A DNA stretch of 64,000 nucleotides from contig NZ_CP077970.1 of the NCBI RefSeq assembly GCF_024758505.1, positions 6,386,001 through 6,450,000 on the forward strand, in the 5' to 3' direction. A program made the position numbers and the translations under genes. This DNA is from Bradyrhizobium arachidis (GTDB taxonomy: Bacteria; Pseudomonadota; Alphaproteobacteria; Rhizobiales; Xanthobacteraceae). Below are positions 17,690-26,405 of this stretch, in pieces (position 1 is the stretch's first letter; each line of letters opens with the position of its first letter). A model generated the notes under the pieces. That model searched no databases, had not been told where the DNA came from, and saw nothing but the letters and a program-made list of their open reading frames with translations.

Positions 17690-19276
17690 TCATTCGGCGG
17701 GCATGGAAGCTTCGCGCAGCCTGAGCGAATAGTTCGAGGCGTTCTGCTCGCCGCTGGATGCCGCGCGGGCGAATGTGATCAGGTGGTGTGCGATCATGGT
17801 GCAGCCGATCAGGCCTTCCATGTCGCCGCGCCTGATGCGCCCCAGCGCGAATTTCCAGAACACGCGCTTGTAATCGCCGAGCACGCCGACCTTCCAGAAG
17901 ATGTTGCGCAGCATGGTCAGGCCGCGCTTGATGTTGGGCCAGGTCTTCATCTCGTCGGGCACCGGCACCTTCAGGCGGTTGGCGTAGGTGTAGTCGCACT
18001 GATGCTGGTAGCGCGCATAGACCTTCTCGGGTTCGTAGGCGATCTCCATGCAATGCTTCCAGGACGCGACGACCTCGTCATAGGGCAGCAGGAAGTCGAC
18101 GTTGGAATCGCGGCCCTCATCGTTGACCAGCCGGCCCTCGCGCTCGAGCCGATCCCACAGCGGCGTCTTCGGCAGCGCCTGGAGCAGATTGATCGTGAGC
18201 AGCGGAATCCGGGATTCCTCGACGAAGGCGAGCAACGCGTCCGAGGTGTTCGGCTTGTCGGTGTCGAGCCCCATGATGATGCCGGACACGACCTCCATGC
18301 CGTAGGAGTTGATGGTGCGCACGCCTTCCAGGATCGGGACCATCATGTTGTGGTCCTTCTGCATCGCCTTCAGCGCGTCGGGATCGGGCGTCTCGATGCC
18401 GCAGAAGATGGTGATGAAATAGGCCTCACGCATCTTCTCCAGGATTTCCGGGCGCTTTGCGATGTTGAGTGTCGCCTCGCAGGCGAGCCGCATCACATAG
18501 CCGGTCTTCTTCTGCCATTCGATCAAATGCGGTAGCAGATCCATCGCCGCCTTGCGGTTGCCGATGAAATTGTCGTCGACGAAATAGACCGTGTCGGTCA
18601 TGCCGCATTCGCGCAGGCGATTGAGCTCGGCGATGATCTGCTCCGGCGACTTGATGCGCGGGTTGCGACCGTAGAGGCCGGGGATGTCGCAGAACTCGCA
18701 CTGATAGGGACAGCCGCTGGAATACTGGATGCTGCCGAGGAAGTATTTCTTGACCTCGGCGAGCTCGTAGGCCGGGATCGGAAACTCCGTCATCGCCACG
18801 CGATCCCTGGTCGTCAAAACGACCTGCTGCTCGGGGCGCGAGGTATCGCGGGACAGACGCTCGATCAGTTCGTTGGTGGCATCGCCGAGCTCCCCGACGT
18901 GAAGATAGTCGAAGGCCGGATAATAGTCGGGGCATGCGCTGACCGAGGGGCCACCGAGGGCCACGGGAAGATCGTAGTCATGGGCGCGATGGCAGATATC
19001 GTTCATCTGCTGGCGCTGGATGTGCATTCCGCTGACGAAGACGGCGTCCGCCCACTCGAACTCTTCCTGGGTGGCGCGGCGCAGGTTCTCGTCGACGAAT
19101 TTGACCTGCCAATCCCGCGGCAAATAGGCCGCGATAAGCAAAAGCCCCTGCGGCGGCATGAAGGCCTTGACGCCGGCGGTCAGCGGATAGGCGTGCTCGA
19201 ATGTGCCGAAGGACGACGTGTAGCGTGGGAAGACACACAGGATATGACGGACCGTTCCGTTGTTCTCAGCTCGCAT
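17690..19276 (-). CDS. hpnP: HpnP, hopanoid C-2 methylase (B12-binding radical SAM)
   Basis: A 528-residue cobalamin-dependent radical SAM methyltransferase that adds the 2-methyl group to hopanoids. The N-terminal B12-binding domain spans about residues 12-150 (AYPLTAGVKAFMPPQGLLLIAAYLP, VALGGPSVSACPDYYP). The radical SAM motif is SSGCPYQCEFCDIPG with Cys189, Cys193 and Cys196, followed by YFVDDNFIGNRKAA. The extended C-terminal region after about residue 380 matches the HpnP subgroup in length. In Rhodopseudomonas hpnP is under general stress (EcfG) control; I did not find a convincing EcfG promoter here. The gene lies between eutB (174-bp gap) and eutC (6-bp gap), an arrangement discussed in the findings. 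Confidence 0.92.
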   Translation of the reverse strand: MRAENNGTVRHILCVFPRYTSSFGTFEHAYPLTAGVKAFMPPQGLLLIAAYLPRDWQVKFVDENLRRATQEEFEWADAVFVSGMHIQRQQMNDICHRAHDYDLPVALGGPSVSACPDYYPAFDYLHVGELGDATNELIERLSRDTSRPEQQVVLTTRDRVAMTEFPIPAYELAEVKKYFLGSIQYSSGCPYQCEFCDIPGLYGRNPRIKSPEQIIAELNRLRECGMTDTVYFVDDNFIGNRKAAMDLLPHLIEWQKKTGYVMRLACEATLNIAKRPEILEKMREAYFITIFCGIETPDPDALKAMQKDHNMMVPILEGVRTINSYGMEVVSGIIMGLDTDKPNTSDALLAFVEESRIPLLTINLLQALPKTPLWDRLEREGRLVNDEGRDSNVDFLLPYDEVVASWKHCMEIAYEPEKVYARYQHQCDYTYANRLKVPVPDEMKTWPNIKRGLTMLRNIFWKVGVLGDYKRVFWKFALGRIRRGDMEGLIGCTMIAHHLITFARAASSGEQNASNYSLRLREASMPAE

Positions 19277-19320
19277 CGAACATCCTCATCGACGCCCTGC
19301 AACCCCGCAGGTCAGACACA

Positions 19321-19333
19321 CAGCGTAACGCTG
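19321..19333. promoter_or_regulatory. 13-bp palindrome upstream of hpnP
   Basis: CAGCGTAACGCTG is a perfect 6+1+6 inverted repeat 45 bp upstream of the hpnP start, in the eutB-hpnP gap. It could be an operator, but a palindrome of this size can occur by chance. Confidence 0.25.
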
Positions 19334-19450
19334 GGCCCGAAATTCCTCAATATTGTGGCATGGGCTTAATTCATCAGACGCGCCAACGGTTTCGACGGTT
19401 CAGGATGAAAAGCGAAGTTTGAGCAAATTCCGGGCCGGATTTTTGCACGA

Positions 19451-20839
19451 TCAACCCTCTGCGATGAGGCGGGAGGCAAAATCGGGTAGCAGCCCCGCGT
19501 CAGCAGCCAGCCGGAAATCGGCACCCGCAATGCCCGTCGACGCCAGCCAGTCGTCGAATTCCGGCGCGCGGGCCGCACCGAAGACGTCGCGGACATAGAG
19601 CGCGTCGTGGAAGGAGGTCGACTGGTAGTTCAGCATGACGTCGTCGGCGCCCGGCACCCCCATGATGAAGGTGACGCCGGCGGCCGCCAGCAGCGTCAGG
19701 AGATTGTCCATGTCGTCCTGATCCGCTTCGGCATGGTTGGTGTAGCAGATGTCGACCCCGAGCGGCAGGCCGAGCAGCTTGCCGCAAAAATGGTCCTCCA
19801 GCCCCGCGCGGATGATCTCCTTGCCGTCATAGAGATACTCCGGGCCGATGAAGCCGACCACGCTGTTGACGAGCAACGGATGATGCGCGCGGGCAACCGC
19901 ATAGGCGCGCGCCTCGCACGTTTGCTGGTCGACGCCGTGATGGGCGCTGGCCGACAAGGCAGAGCCCTGCCCGGTCTCAAAATACATGACGTTCTGCCCG
20001 ACCGTGCCGCGCCTCTGCGACAGTCCGGCCTGCCGCGCCTCCTTCAGCAGGGATAGATCGATGCCAAAGCTGCGGTTGGCCGCTTCCGTGCCGGCAACCG
20101 ACTGGAAGACCAGATCGACCGGCACGCCCTGCCCGATCAGTGCCAGCGTCGTCGTCACATGGGTCAGCACGCAGCCCTGGGTCGGGATCTTGAGCCGTGC
20201 GATGATCTCGTCCAGCAGGCGCAGCAATTGCGCAATCGTTGCGGGATCGTCGCTGGCCGGATTGATGCCGATGCAGGCATCGCCCGAGCCCAGCAAGATG
20301 CCGTCGAGGATCGAGGCTGTGATGCCCTTGGCATCGTCGAAGGGATGATTCGGCTGCAGGCGCGTGCTCATCCGCCCCTTCAGGCCGATGGTGTTGCGGA
20401 AAGAGGTGATCACCTCGCATTTCCGCGCCGCCAGGATCAGATCCTGGTTGCGCATCAGTTTTGACACCGCCGCCGCCATCTCCGGCGTGATGCCGCGCGC
20501 CAGTCGCTTGAGGCCCTCGGTGGTCGCGGCGTCCGACAGCAGCCAGTCGCGAAAGCCGCCGACCGTCATGGAGGCAACCGGAGCGAAGGCACTGATGTCG
20601 TGCGTGTCGATGACGAGCCGGGTGACCTCGTCGGCTTCATAGGGGATGACGGCTTCCGTCAGGAACTTTGCGAGCGGGACGTCGGCGAGCGCCATCCTGG
20701 CGGCGATCATCTGCTCGGCGCTGTCGGCGGCGATCCCGGCCAGCCGGTCGCCCGAGCGCGGCGGGGTCGCCTTGGCGAGCAGGCCGCGCAGATCGGGGAA
20801 TGTGTAGGTCGTGGCGTCGATGGTGTGGCGGTAGACCAA
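19451..20839 (-). CDS. eutB: Ethanolamine ammonia-lyase, large subunit
   Basis: A 462-residue EutB, the TIM-barrel catalytic subunit of the adenosylcobalamin-dependent lyase. Conserved stretches include LMRNQDLILAARKCEVITSFRNTIG, GRMSTRLQPNHPFDD, DGILLGSGDACIGINPASD and CVLTHVTTTLALI. The C-terminal half has NSVVGFIGPEYLYDGKEIIRAGLEDHF and GLPLGVDICYTNHAEADQDDMDNLLTLLAAAG. The length is normal for EutB. The frame opens with TTG at 20839 behind a GGAGGGG site. It is the first gene of a minus-strand set eutB-hpnP-eutC-RND and is divergent from the chemoreceptor gene at 21146. Confidence 0.95.
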   Translation of the reverse strand: MVYRHTIDATTYTFPDLRGLLAKATPPRSGDRLAGIAADSAEQMIAARMALADVPLAKFLTEAVIPYEADEVTRLVIDTHDISAFAPVASMTVGGFRDWLLSDAATTEGLKRLARGITPEMAAAVSKLMRNQDLILAARKCEVITSFRNTIGLKGRMSTRLQPNHPFDDAKGITASILDGILLGSGDACIGINPASDDPATIAQLLRLLDEIIARLKIPTQGCVLTHVTTTLALIGQGVPVDLVFQSVAGTEAANRSFGIDLSLLKEARQAGLSQRRGTVGQNVMYFETGQGSALSASAHHGVDQQTCEARAYAVARAHHPLLVNSVVGFIGPEYLYDGKEIIRAGLEDHFCGKLLGLPLGVDICYTNHAEADQDDMDNLLTLLAAAGVTFIMGVPGADDVMLNYQSTSFHDALYVRDVFGAARAPEFDDWLASTGIAGADFRLAADAGLLPDFASRLIAEG

Positions 20840-21145
20840 GAGCCCCTCCGGGATCGGTCGGCCAACGGCCGACTCCAGTGCAGTCTAGCCTGAAGGAGAC
20901 ACGCGTTTGACGGTCATGACGCATGCCAATGTCGGCGGCATGACACGCAACGCCCTTGTGCCGCGGCGGCGAAAATCGATCGGGCGCTCAAACGCCTGAT
21001 ATCGTTTACGTTTCGTACGACCAAAGGCCGACACGGAAACCCGCCCTGTTAACGCCGCGTCCATCTTCGTTCTGCATAGTTTTGCATCAATTTTACTCGA
21101 CCGCGCTCAGCGGTCGCACACAAAGGCCATTCGGCCCCGAGAACC
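20840..21145. other. Gap between eutB and the chemoreceptor gene
   Basis: 306 bp between divergent genes. It should hold both promoters. I looked for cobalamin-riboswitch features upstream of eutB and saw none. No clear sigma-70 pair or operator could be fixed by eye. Confidence 0.4.
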
Positions 21146-22885
21146 ATGAAAACTGACCGATCTGGGAATGCCGCCGGCCTGGCGGGACGCTTTACGCTCG
21201 CCACCAGGCTCTATTCGATCTTCGCGCTGTTCGCGCTGCTCACCGCGGCGATCGCGGCGCTGTCCGACTACAACAGCCGCCGCAGCGCCGAGCTGACGAC
21301 CGCAATCGAGACGGCGAACGCGGCCGCGCTGAACGTCGAGCGCGTCAATTCGCTGGTCTACGCGGTCGTGATGGAATCGCGCGGCGTCTACATGTCGACC
21401 GAGCCGGCGGTGGTGAAGAAATACGGCGACGGCCTGCTCAAGTTCAACGGCCAGATCCTCGATGTCGTCAAGCGCTGGGAGACCATCGTCAAGGCCGACG
21501 ATTCCGAGCAGTTTTCGACCTTCAAGAAGCGCATCGAGCAGTTCGTCGACTTCCGCAAGGAGCTGGTGCGCCGCGCCAACGAGATCGGCCCGGCGGCGGG
21601 GCGCGAATGGGGCGACAACGACGCCAATCGCGGCGTGCGCTCGGCGCTGAACAAGGATCTCGAGGCGCTGTCGAAGGTCTATGCCGAGCGCGCCAAGCTG
21701 ATCTCGCAGGAGACGGAGACCAGCCGCCAATTGTCCCTGGTGCTGACCTGCCTCGGCGGTCTGGCGCTGGCGCTCGTCGTCGTCGGCATCGTCATCATCG
21801 CGCGCTCGATCGCACGTCCGCTCTCCGCGATCACCGCGACCATCAAGCAGGTCGCCGACGGCGCCGAGAATGTCGAAGTGCCGCATACGGGGCGCGCCGA
21901 CGAGATCGGCGCGCTGGCGCGCGCGATCCAGATCTTCAGGGACGCGATGGACCGCAACCGCAACCTCGCCTCGCAGGTGTCGCAGGAATCGTCCTCCCGC
22001 GAGCAGCGCGCCCGCCATGTCGAAGCCTCCGTGGAGCAGTTCCGCGAGGCCATCGGCGCGATCATGCGCGGCCTCACCGACAACGCCTCCGTCATGCGCG
22101 AGACCGCACAGACCATCACCCGCGTCACGGCGGATGCCAACAACCGCGCAGGAACGGCGGCGAGCGCGACCGAGCAGGCCTCGCACAACGTCACGGCGGT
22201 CGCAGGCGCCGCCGAGGAGCTGTCGGCCTCCGTCGAGGAGATCGGCCGCCAGGTCCGCCAATCCGCGAATGCCGTCGAGCAGACCGGCCAGCGCACGGAA
22301 AAGTCGATCACCGAAATCGAGAGCCTGGCCGCCGCAACCCAGCGCATCGACGGCGTGCTCAATCTGATCCAGGCGATCGCCGAGCAGACCAATTTGCTGG
22401 CGCTCAATGCCACCATCGAGGCGGCCCGCGCGGGCGACGCCGGACGCGGCTTCGCCGTGGTCGCCCATGAGGTCAAGGCGCTCGCGGGACAGACCGCGAA
22501 GGCGACCGCCGAGATCAGCGACAATGTCAGCATGATCCAGACCTCGACCCGCAACGCGGTGGAGGCGGTGCGCGAGATCGGCGGCGCGGTGCGCGAGATC
22601 AACGACGTCACCACGGCCATCGCCGGCGCCATCGGACAGCAGGATTCGGCGACCCGCGAGATCTCCGCCAACGCGCAATCGGCCGCGCAGGGCAACGAGA
22701 CGCTGGTCGCCAACATCACCTCGCTGCGCGACGCCATCGGCGAGACCGACACCGCGGCCTCCTCCGTGCTGACGGCCGCGAGCAGCCTGACGGCCACGGC
22801 CGAAACGCTGTCGCAGGAGGTGGAGACGTTCTTCCGGAACCTGCGATCGGATGCGACCGATCGGACGATCGCCAAGGCAAGCTAG
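21146..22885 (+). CDS. Methyl-accepting chemotaxis protein
   Basis: A 579-residue transmembrane chemoreceptor. It has a membrane helix at about 22-43, a periplasmic helical sensor domain of about 145 residues with no PAS/Cache signature, and a second helix at about 195-218. The HAMP linker ([19 protein letters not shown]) and a long cytoplasmic signalling domain follow. The CheA/CheW-binding hairpin tip is intact: [38 protein letters not shown]. There is no C-terminal CheR-binding pentapeptide. It is divergent from eutB, which might hint at sensing of an amine or lipid-derived ligand, but nothing in the sequence fixes the ligand. Confidence 0.92.
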   Translation: MKTDRSGNAAGLAGRFTLATRLYSIFALFALLTAAIAALSDYNSRRSAELTTAIETANAAALNVERVNSLVYAVVMESRGVYMSTEPAVVKKYGDGLLKFNGQILDVVKRWETIVKADDSEQFSTFKKRIEQFVDFRKELVRRANEIGPAAGREWGDNDANRGVRSALNKDLEALSKVYAERAKLISQETETSRQLSLVLTCLGGLALALVVVGIVIIARSIARPLSAITATIKQVADGAENVEVPHTGRADEIGALARAIQIFRDAMDRNRNLASQVSQESSSREQRARHVEASVEQFREAIGAIMRGLTDNASVMRETAQTITRVTADANNRAGTAASATEQASHNVTAVAGAAEELSASVEEIGRQVRQSANAVEQTGQRTEKSITEIESLAAATQRIDGVLNLIQAIAEQTNLLALNATIEAARAGDAGRGFAVVAHEVKALAGQTAKATAEISDNVSMIQTSTRNAVEAVREIGGAVREINDVTTAIAGAIGQQDSATREISANAQSAAQGNETLVANITSLRDAIGETDTAASSVLTAASSLTATAETLSQEVETFFRNLRSDATDRTIAKAS

Positions 22886-22909
22886 AAGGCAAGCTAAGAG
22901 GCAAGCTAA
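22874..22909 (+). repeat. Three tandem 12-nt units at the chemoreceptor stop codon
   Basis: Units at 22874-22885, 22886-22897 and 22898-22909 differ at only one or two positions. Each reads as K/E-A-S-stop in the chemoreceptor frame, giving TAG, TAA and TAA in series. A small slippage duplication is the simplest explanation. Confidence 0.85.
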
Positions 22910-22928
22910 AGCCTGGCGACATCGGGTT

Positions 22929-22950
22929 CGGCCTCGGCCTTCCGAGGCCG
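22929..22950 (+). terminator. Possible terminator hairpin after the chemoreceptor gene
   Basis: A perfect 9-bp GC stem (CGGCCTCGG / CCGAGGCCG) with a CCTT loop, 44 bp after the stop. It lacks a T-run, so it may be only a 3'-end stabilising hairpin. Confidence 0.4.
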
Positions 22951-23163
22951 GCCGGCAAAAGCATCGAAACAACCCCATGCACAGTAGCCGGCGGCAGCCG
23001 GCGCGGAGATTGCGGATTTTACGAAATCCTCTTGACGCGTCGGGCAAATCGGGGGTATATTGCCATCATAGCCGCATATGGGCTTGAGCCGTTGCGCCCC
23101 CATTTGAGCCGCGCCCGACCAAGCGCGATTGCGCCTTCGTCCACCGGCCTTGGTGAGTTCAGC

Positions 23164-23253
23164 TTACATCATCGCCAGAAGGATCAGCCCTACCACCAGC
23201 ACGACAAAACCCGTCGCCACCGCGGCGGCGAATGAACGCTCCACGTTATCCAT
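23164..23253 (-). CDS. Small single-helix membrane protein (29 residues)
   Basis: The 29-residue product starts MDNVERSFAAAVATG and continues as an uninterrupted hydrophobic helix, FVVLVVGLILLAMM. The ATG at 23253 has an AGGGGTGG ribosome-binding site 6 nt upstream. A longer in-frame extension to 23577 has no family-like sequence, so I take the short form. Small one-helix proteins like this are often subunits or regulators of membrane complexes. No function can be assigned. Confidence 0.45.
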   Translation of the reverse strand: MDNVERSFAAAVATGFVVLVVGLILLAMM

Positions 23254-23583
23254 CGAATGCCACCCCTGATGGGCGGGCCACGTTTCCCCCATGGCTCGCC
23301 CGAACGCACCTAAAGTTGTAGATCGTTGTGGCCTAATTGGTTCGCACCAATGGCCAGATTGGGACAACACCGGGGTCCGTTCTCGGCCTGCGCGGACCGC
23401 GCCGGTTCGCCGTGCTCGGCGAGCGGCTTGCCGAGGTGACCGCGAGCCAATCAGCCAGTGAAGGCATGCCTTGTCCGCTCTGCCCCTGTGAGCGGACCTG
23501 GCCAGTTCGCCCCGGCAAGTCGGCGACGGGCCAACAGCAGACCTTTGGCCACCATTGCCCTGCAAATTTCCCGTCACCGACTA
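23254..23583. other. Gap with no recognisable gene
   Basis: 330 bp upstream of the small membrane protein gene and downstream of the MaoC-like gene. Nothing beyond the ribosome-binding site of the small gene was recognised. Confidence 0.45.
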
Positions 23584-24033
23584 TTAAAGGCGAGTGGCCA
23601 AGAGCACGGTGCTTTCAATAGATAGCACCACGCGCTTTCGGTCATTGATCAGTTCTATGAGTTGCTTGACGATGCCCCGTCCCGGCTTGCTCGACAAGCG
23701 CTTCTCGAGAATTGTGATGCGTTCGTGCAACCGGTCACCTGAACGAACGGGCTCCGGAAACTTGACGTGCCAGTCAAAGCCTCCCAAGAAAGCCCACGTT
23801 CGATCCGGCTGGTTCACTATTTCATGGGACAGCCGGTACATCAGACTGATTGTGTAGCCACCACTGGCGATCAATCCGCCAAATGGCGATTTGGCGGCTG
23901 CTTCTGGATTGACGTGAAATGGCCACGGGTCGTTGGTGCGACTATAGGCCAGCATTTCCTCATGATCGACGGCGTATTCAGACGATGTCCAACTATCTCC
24001 GACTTCCAAGTCGTCGAAGTAGATCAAATCCAT
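23584..24033 (-). CDS. MaoC-like (R)-hydratase / dehydratase domain protein
   Basis: A 149-residue single hot-dog-fold protein of the MaoC family. It starts MDLIYFDDLEVGDSW and carries the hydratase-type segment DPWPFHVNPEAAAKSPFGGLIASGGYT, with Asp and His placed as in R-specific enoyl-CoA hydratases. It ends with a FPEPVRSGDRLHERITILEKR strand pair. Such proteins hydrate or dehydrate acyl-CoA thioesters, but many stand-alone members have no proven substrate. It is a monocistronic gene at the left edge of the accessory segment; neighbours do not suggest a pathway. Confidence 0.8.
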   Translation of the reverse strand: MDLIYFDDLEVGDSWTSSEYAVDHEEMLAYSRTNDPWPFHVNPEAAAKSPFGGLIASGGYTISLMYRLSHEIVNQPDRTWAFLGGFDWHVKFPEPVRSGDRLHERITILEKRLSSKPGRGIVKQLIELINDRKRVVLSIESTVLLATRL

Positions 24034-24416
24034 GGATGAACTCCACGCTTTGCCTCCCCGGGGCGAAGGTGGGAAAGCCGCACGGCCCGGAGCGGCACAT
24101 TGTCGTGAAGAATCTGTTGGAGCGCAATCACACAGGCACTCTAGCGGCTCGCCGAGCAGGGCGGTGCTCTCGATGCTGCCAAATCGACATGCAAGTCAGC
24201 TGTGGGTCACAATGAAGGACTCAGCCTGAGCAGATTTAGTCCGCTCCAACCCACTAAGCTGACGCAAATGACGGCTGTCGCTACTTCGCTGATGGGCCAG
24301 AACCTGACCCGCCGAGTAGTACCAGTCAGGGCGCGGGGCGGACGTTTCGGAGCAACGTTTACTCCCCCGCGGCAGAAAGCCGTTGCCTCAAAAGGCTCAC
24401 CGGCCGTTACATCATA
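24034..24416. other. Gap containing a degenerate repeat
   Basis: 383 bp between the MaoC-like gene and the end of the cyclase gene. It contains one copy of the ~97-bp direct repeat (24204-24299). A 65-codon frame at 24032 has no recognisable protein character. Confidence 0.5.
24204..24299 (+). repeat. Degenerate direct repeat, copy A
   Basis: This stretch aligns with 27494-27591 at roughly three-quarters identity by eye. Shared blocks include GGCCTGAGCA-like, TAGTCCGCT, CCACCCA-like and ACTTCGCTGATGGGCCA. The two copies are in the same orientation and flank the cyclase and the first orphan binding-protein gene. Confidence 0.65.
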
Positions 24417-26183
24417 TCACCGCAAGTTGGTTACGCCCGCACGACGCAAGCCGTCTGCGAGGTGCTCCCGATGCTTCATGTCAAGGTAGGGGGTCGTAAC
24501 GTCGAAGTGCTGCTGCGGGTCCGCCGGCCGGGAGACGAAATCATGCACCAACGGCCGCGCTTCCTCCACCCGTCCAAGCTGGCCAAGGCTTGCGAGAAAG
24601 ACCCGGAGCCCGGGGTAAAAACGGCGCGCGCCCATCCCAAGCTGACAATAATGGACCGCCTCCTCGTAGTTCTCCTGGTGATAATGAACCGTAGCGATGG
24701 TGCCCAGAAAGGCACCGGCTTGAGGATCGTTCGGGTTCAGACGGAGGCAGCGCAGCAGAACGTCCAGAGCTTCTCTGAAGTGTCCGATATAGACCCGAAC
24801 CAGGCCAAGGACGAAGAACCCGAGCGCGAAATTCGGGTTGAGGTCGATCGAACGCTGCGCCTCCCCAAGCGCCTGCGCGTGCATTCGCTTGACTAAACTC
24901 GTCCAGCACAACGCGTAGTGGCAGTAAGGATCGCGGTCATCGATCGTAACCGAGCGCGCCGCAGCCGCATGAGCTTCAGACGCGTCGCTCGCGAGATCGC
25001 TGGTCCAGCCGTGCCAAACCCGGGCGTTCAACGAGCGTGCAAGCGCCATGTGTGCCTGGGCGAAAGTCGGATCAAGGCTGATCGCCCGCCGCAACAGAGT
25101 AATGGCCTCGTCCTGGTTCTCGGGAGTGATTTGTGAAAAATGCCACATCGCACGCATGCAGCAGTCGAACGCATCCAAATTGCCGACGCTCTTGCGAAAG
25201 GCTCGTCTGCCTTCCATCAGCAGCATCTCGGGCTCGATCGCGGCGACCACGCTCTGCGTTATCTCGTCCTGGATGGCGAAGATGTCGGCCATGTCGCGGT
25301 CGAACCGCTCGGCCCACAGGTGATTTCCGGTTTCTGCTTCGATCAGCTGACTTGTGATCCGCACGCGTTGTCCGGCCCGTCTTACGCTCCCTTCGAGGAT
25401 GTATCGCACGCCGAGTTCGCGAGCGACCTGCTTCACATCGACGGCGCGCCCCTTGTAGACGAAGGTCGAATTCCGCGCGATGACGAAGAACCATCGGTGA
25501 TGGGACAGGGCGGTAGTGATGTCCTCCGTGATGCCGTCCGCAAAATACTCCTGCTCGGGATCTCCGCTCATGTTCGAGAAGGGAAGCACCGCAATCGAAG
25601 GCTTGTCTGGTAGTGCCAGGTCGCCACCCAAAACGCCTGCGGCCACCGGATGCTCCGGCCGCCAATCCACGGAGTAGACTGAAACCGGACGAGTGATGTT
25701 CTTGAGCGATCGTTGTCCGATCGAAACAAGGGGAAAGTTCAATTTGCCTTCGATCTGGTCACGGACCGCACCCGAGATGCAAATTCCGCCGGGGTCTGCG
25801 ACGCCTTGCAGCCGCGCAGCAACATTTACTCCATCGCCGAGCAGGTTGTCGCTGTCTACCATGACATCGCCAAGATTGACGCCGATCCGGAATTCCATTC
25901 TCCGGTCGTTGGGAAGATCGGCATTTCGGCGATCGAGCGCGCGCTGGATCGCAACTGCGGCGCGCACGGCCTGCACTGCGCTGCTGAATTCCGCAATCAC
26001 GCTGTCTCCGGCGTATCCAAAAATACGCCCCACATGTTCAGATATCAGATCCGATATGGTACGACGGTATGTGTCCAGGGTTCGCAGGGTCGCTTCCTCA
26101 TCCGCACCCATCAAGCGGCTGTATCCGGCAACATCCGCCGCCAGAATTGCCGCAAGCCGCCGTTCCGCGCGATTGTCGGTCAA
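24417..26183 (-). CDS. Class III adenylate/guanylate cyclase with TolB-like and TPR domains
   Basis: A 588-residue cytoplasmic protein. Residues ~8-175 are a class III nucleotide cyclase domain: ERRLAAILAADVAGYSRLMG carries the first metal Asp, FGYAGDSVIAEF the second, and GVNLGDVMVDSDNLLGDGVNVAARLQ the conserved core. Residues ~195-325 form a TolB/FlgO-like domain (PSIAVLPFSNMSGDPEQEYFADGITEDI). Tetratricopeptide repeats follow to the C-terminus (MALARSLNARV, RSIDLNPNFALGFFVLG, CLRLNPNDPQAGAFLG). The TTG at 26183 has GGGAGGA 6 nt upstream and gives the usual family N-terminus; an earlier TTG at 26225 lacks this. This architecture is heavily expanded in Bradyrhizobium. Whether it makes cAMP, or is active at all, cannot be read with confidence. 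Confidence 0.85.
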   Translation of the reverse strand: MTDNRAERRLAAILAADVAGYSRLMGADEEATLRTLDTYRRTISDLISEHVGRIFGYAGDSVIAEFSSAVQAVRAAVAIQRALDRRNADLPNDRRMEFRIGVNLGDVMVDSDNLLGDGVNVAARLQGVADPGGICISGAVRDQIEGKLNFPLVSIGQRSLKNITRPVSVYSVDWRPEHPVAAGVLGGDLALPDKPSIAVLPFSNMSGDPEQEYFADGITEDITTALSHHRWFFVIARNSTFVYKGRAVDVKQVARELGVRYILEGSVRRAGQRVRITSQLIEAETGNHLWAERFDRDMADIFAIQDEITQSVVAAIEPEMLLMEGRRAFRKSVGNLDAFDCCMRAMWHFSQITPENQDEAITLLRRAISLDPTFAQAHMALARSLNARVWHGWTSDLASDASEAHAAAARSVTIDDRDPYCHYALCWTSLVKRMHAQALGEAQRSIDLNPNFALGFFVLGLVRVYIGHFREALDVLLRCLRLNPNDPQAGAFLGTIATVHYHQENYEEAVHYCQLGMGARRFYPGLRVFLASLGQLGRVEEARPLVHDFVSRPADPQQHFDVTTPYLDMKHREHLADGLRRAGVTNLR

Positions 26184-26405
26184 GAACGGTCCTCCCGAGA
26201 TCGGTAGATCCGCCTGACATATCAAAGCATAGGGCGTTGCTCTTGGGCTAGAGCCAATGTCGGCTTGGGGTCACGAGCGTCGCCCTCTGCACCACTCGGC
26301 TTTCGTCGACTTCCGCTATGCCCCGTTCGCGACCGAGGTCTTGTGGCGGTGCAATATGTCGCGAAGGGCCATGAACGGACTCATGCACCGCCGCAAACGG
26401 CGTCT

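Noticed and set aside
17690..19450. EcfG-type promoter ahead of hpnP
   Set aside because: No GGAAC-N16/17-CGTT pair could be found in the 174-bp gap on the minus strand; the nearest GGAAT...CGTT has too short a spacer.
20840..21145. Cobalamin riboswitch ahead of eutB
   Set aside because: I looked for the conserved B12-box-type features and stacked helices and did not see them.
21107..23047. 646-codon frame antisense to the chemoreceptor
   Set aside because: Its amino-acid composition (Arg, Gly, Asp) lacks any domain, while the plus strand encodes a complete chemoreceptor.
24032..24229. 65-codon frame on the plus strand, between MaoC-like and cyclase genes
   Set aside because: It has no ribosome-binding site, no family likeness, and overlaps a degenerate repeat.
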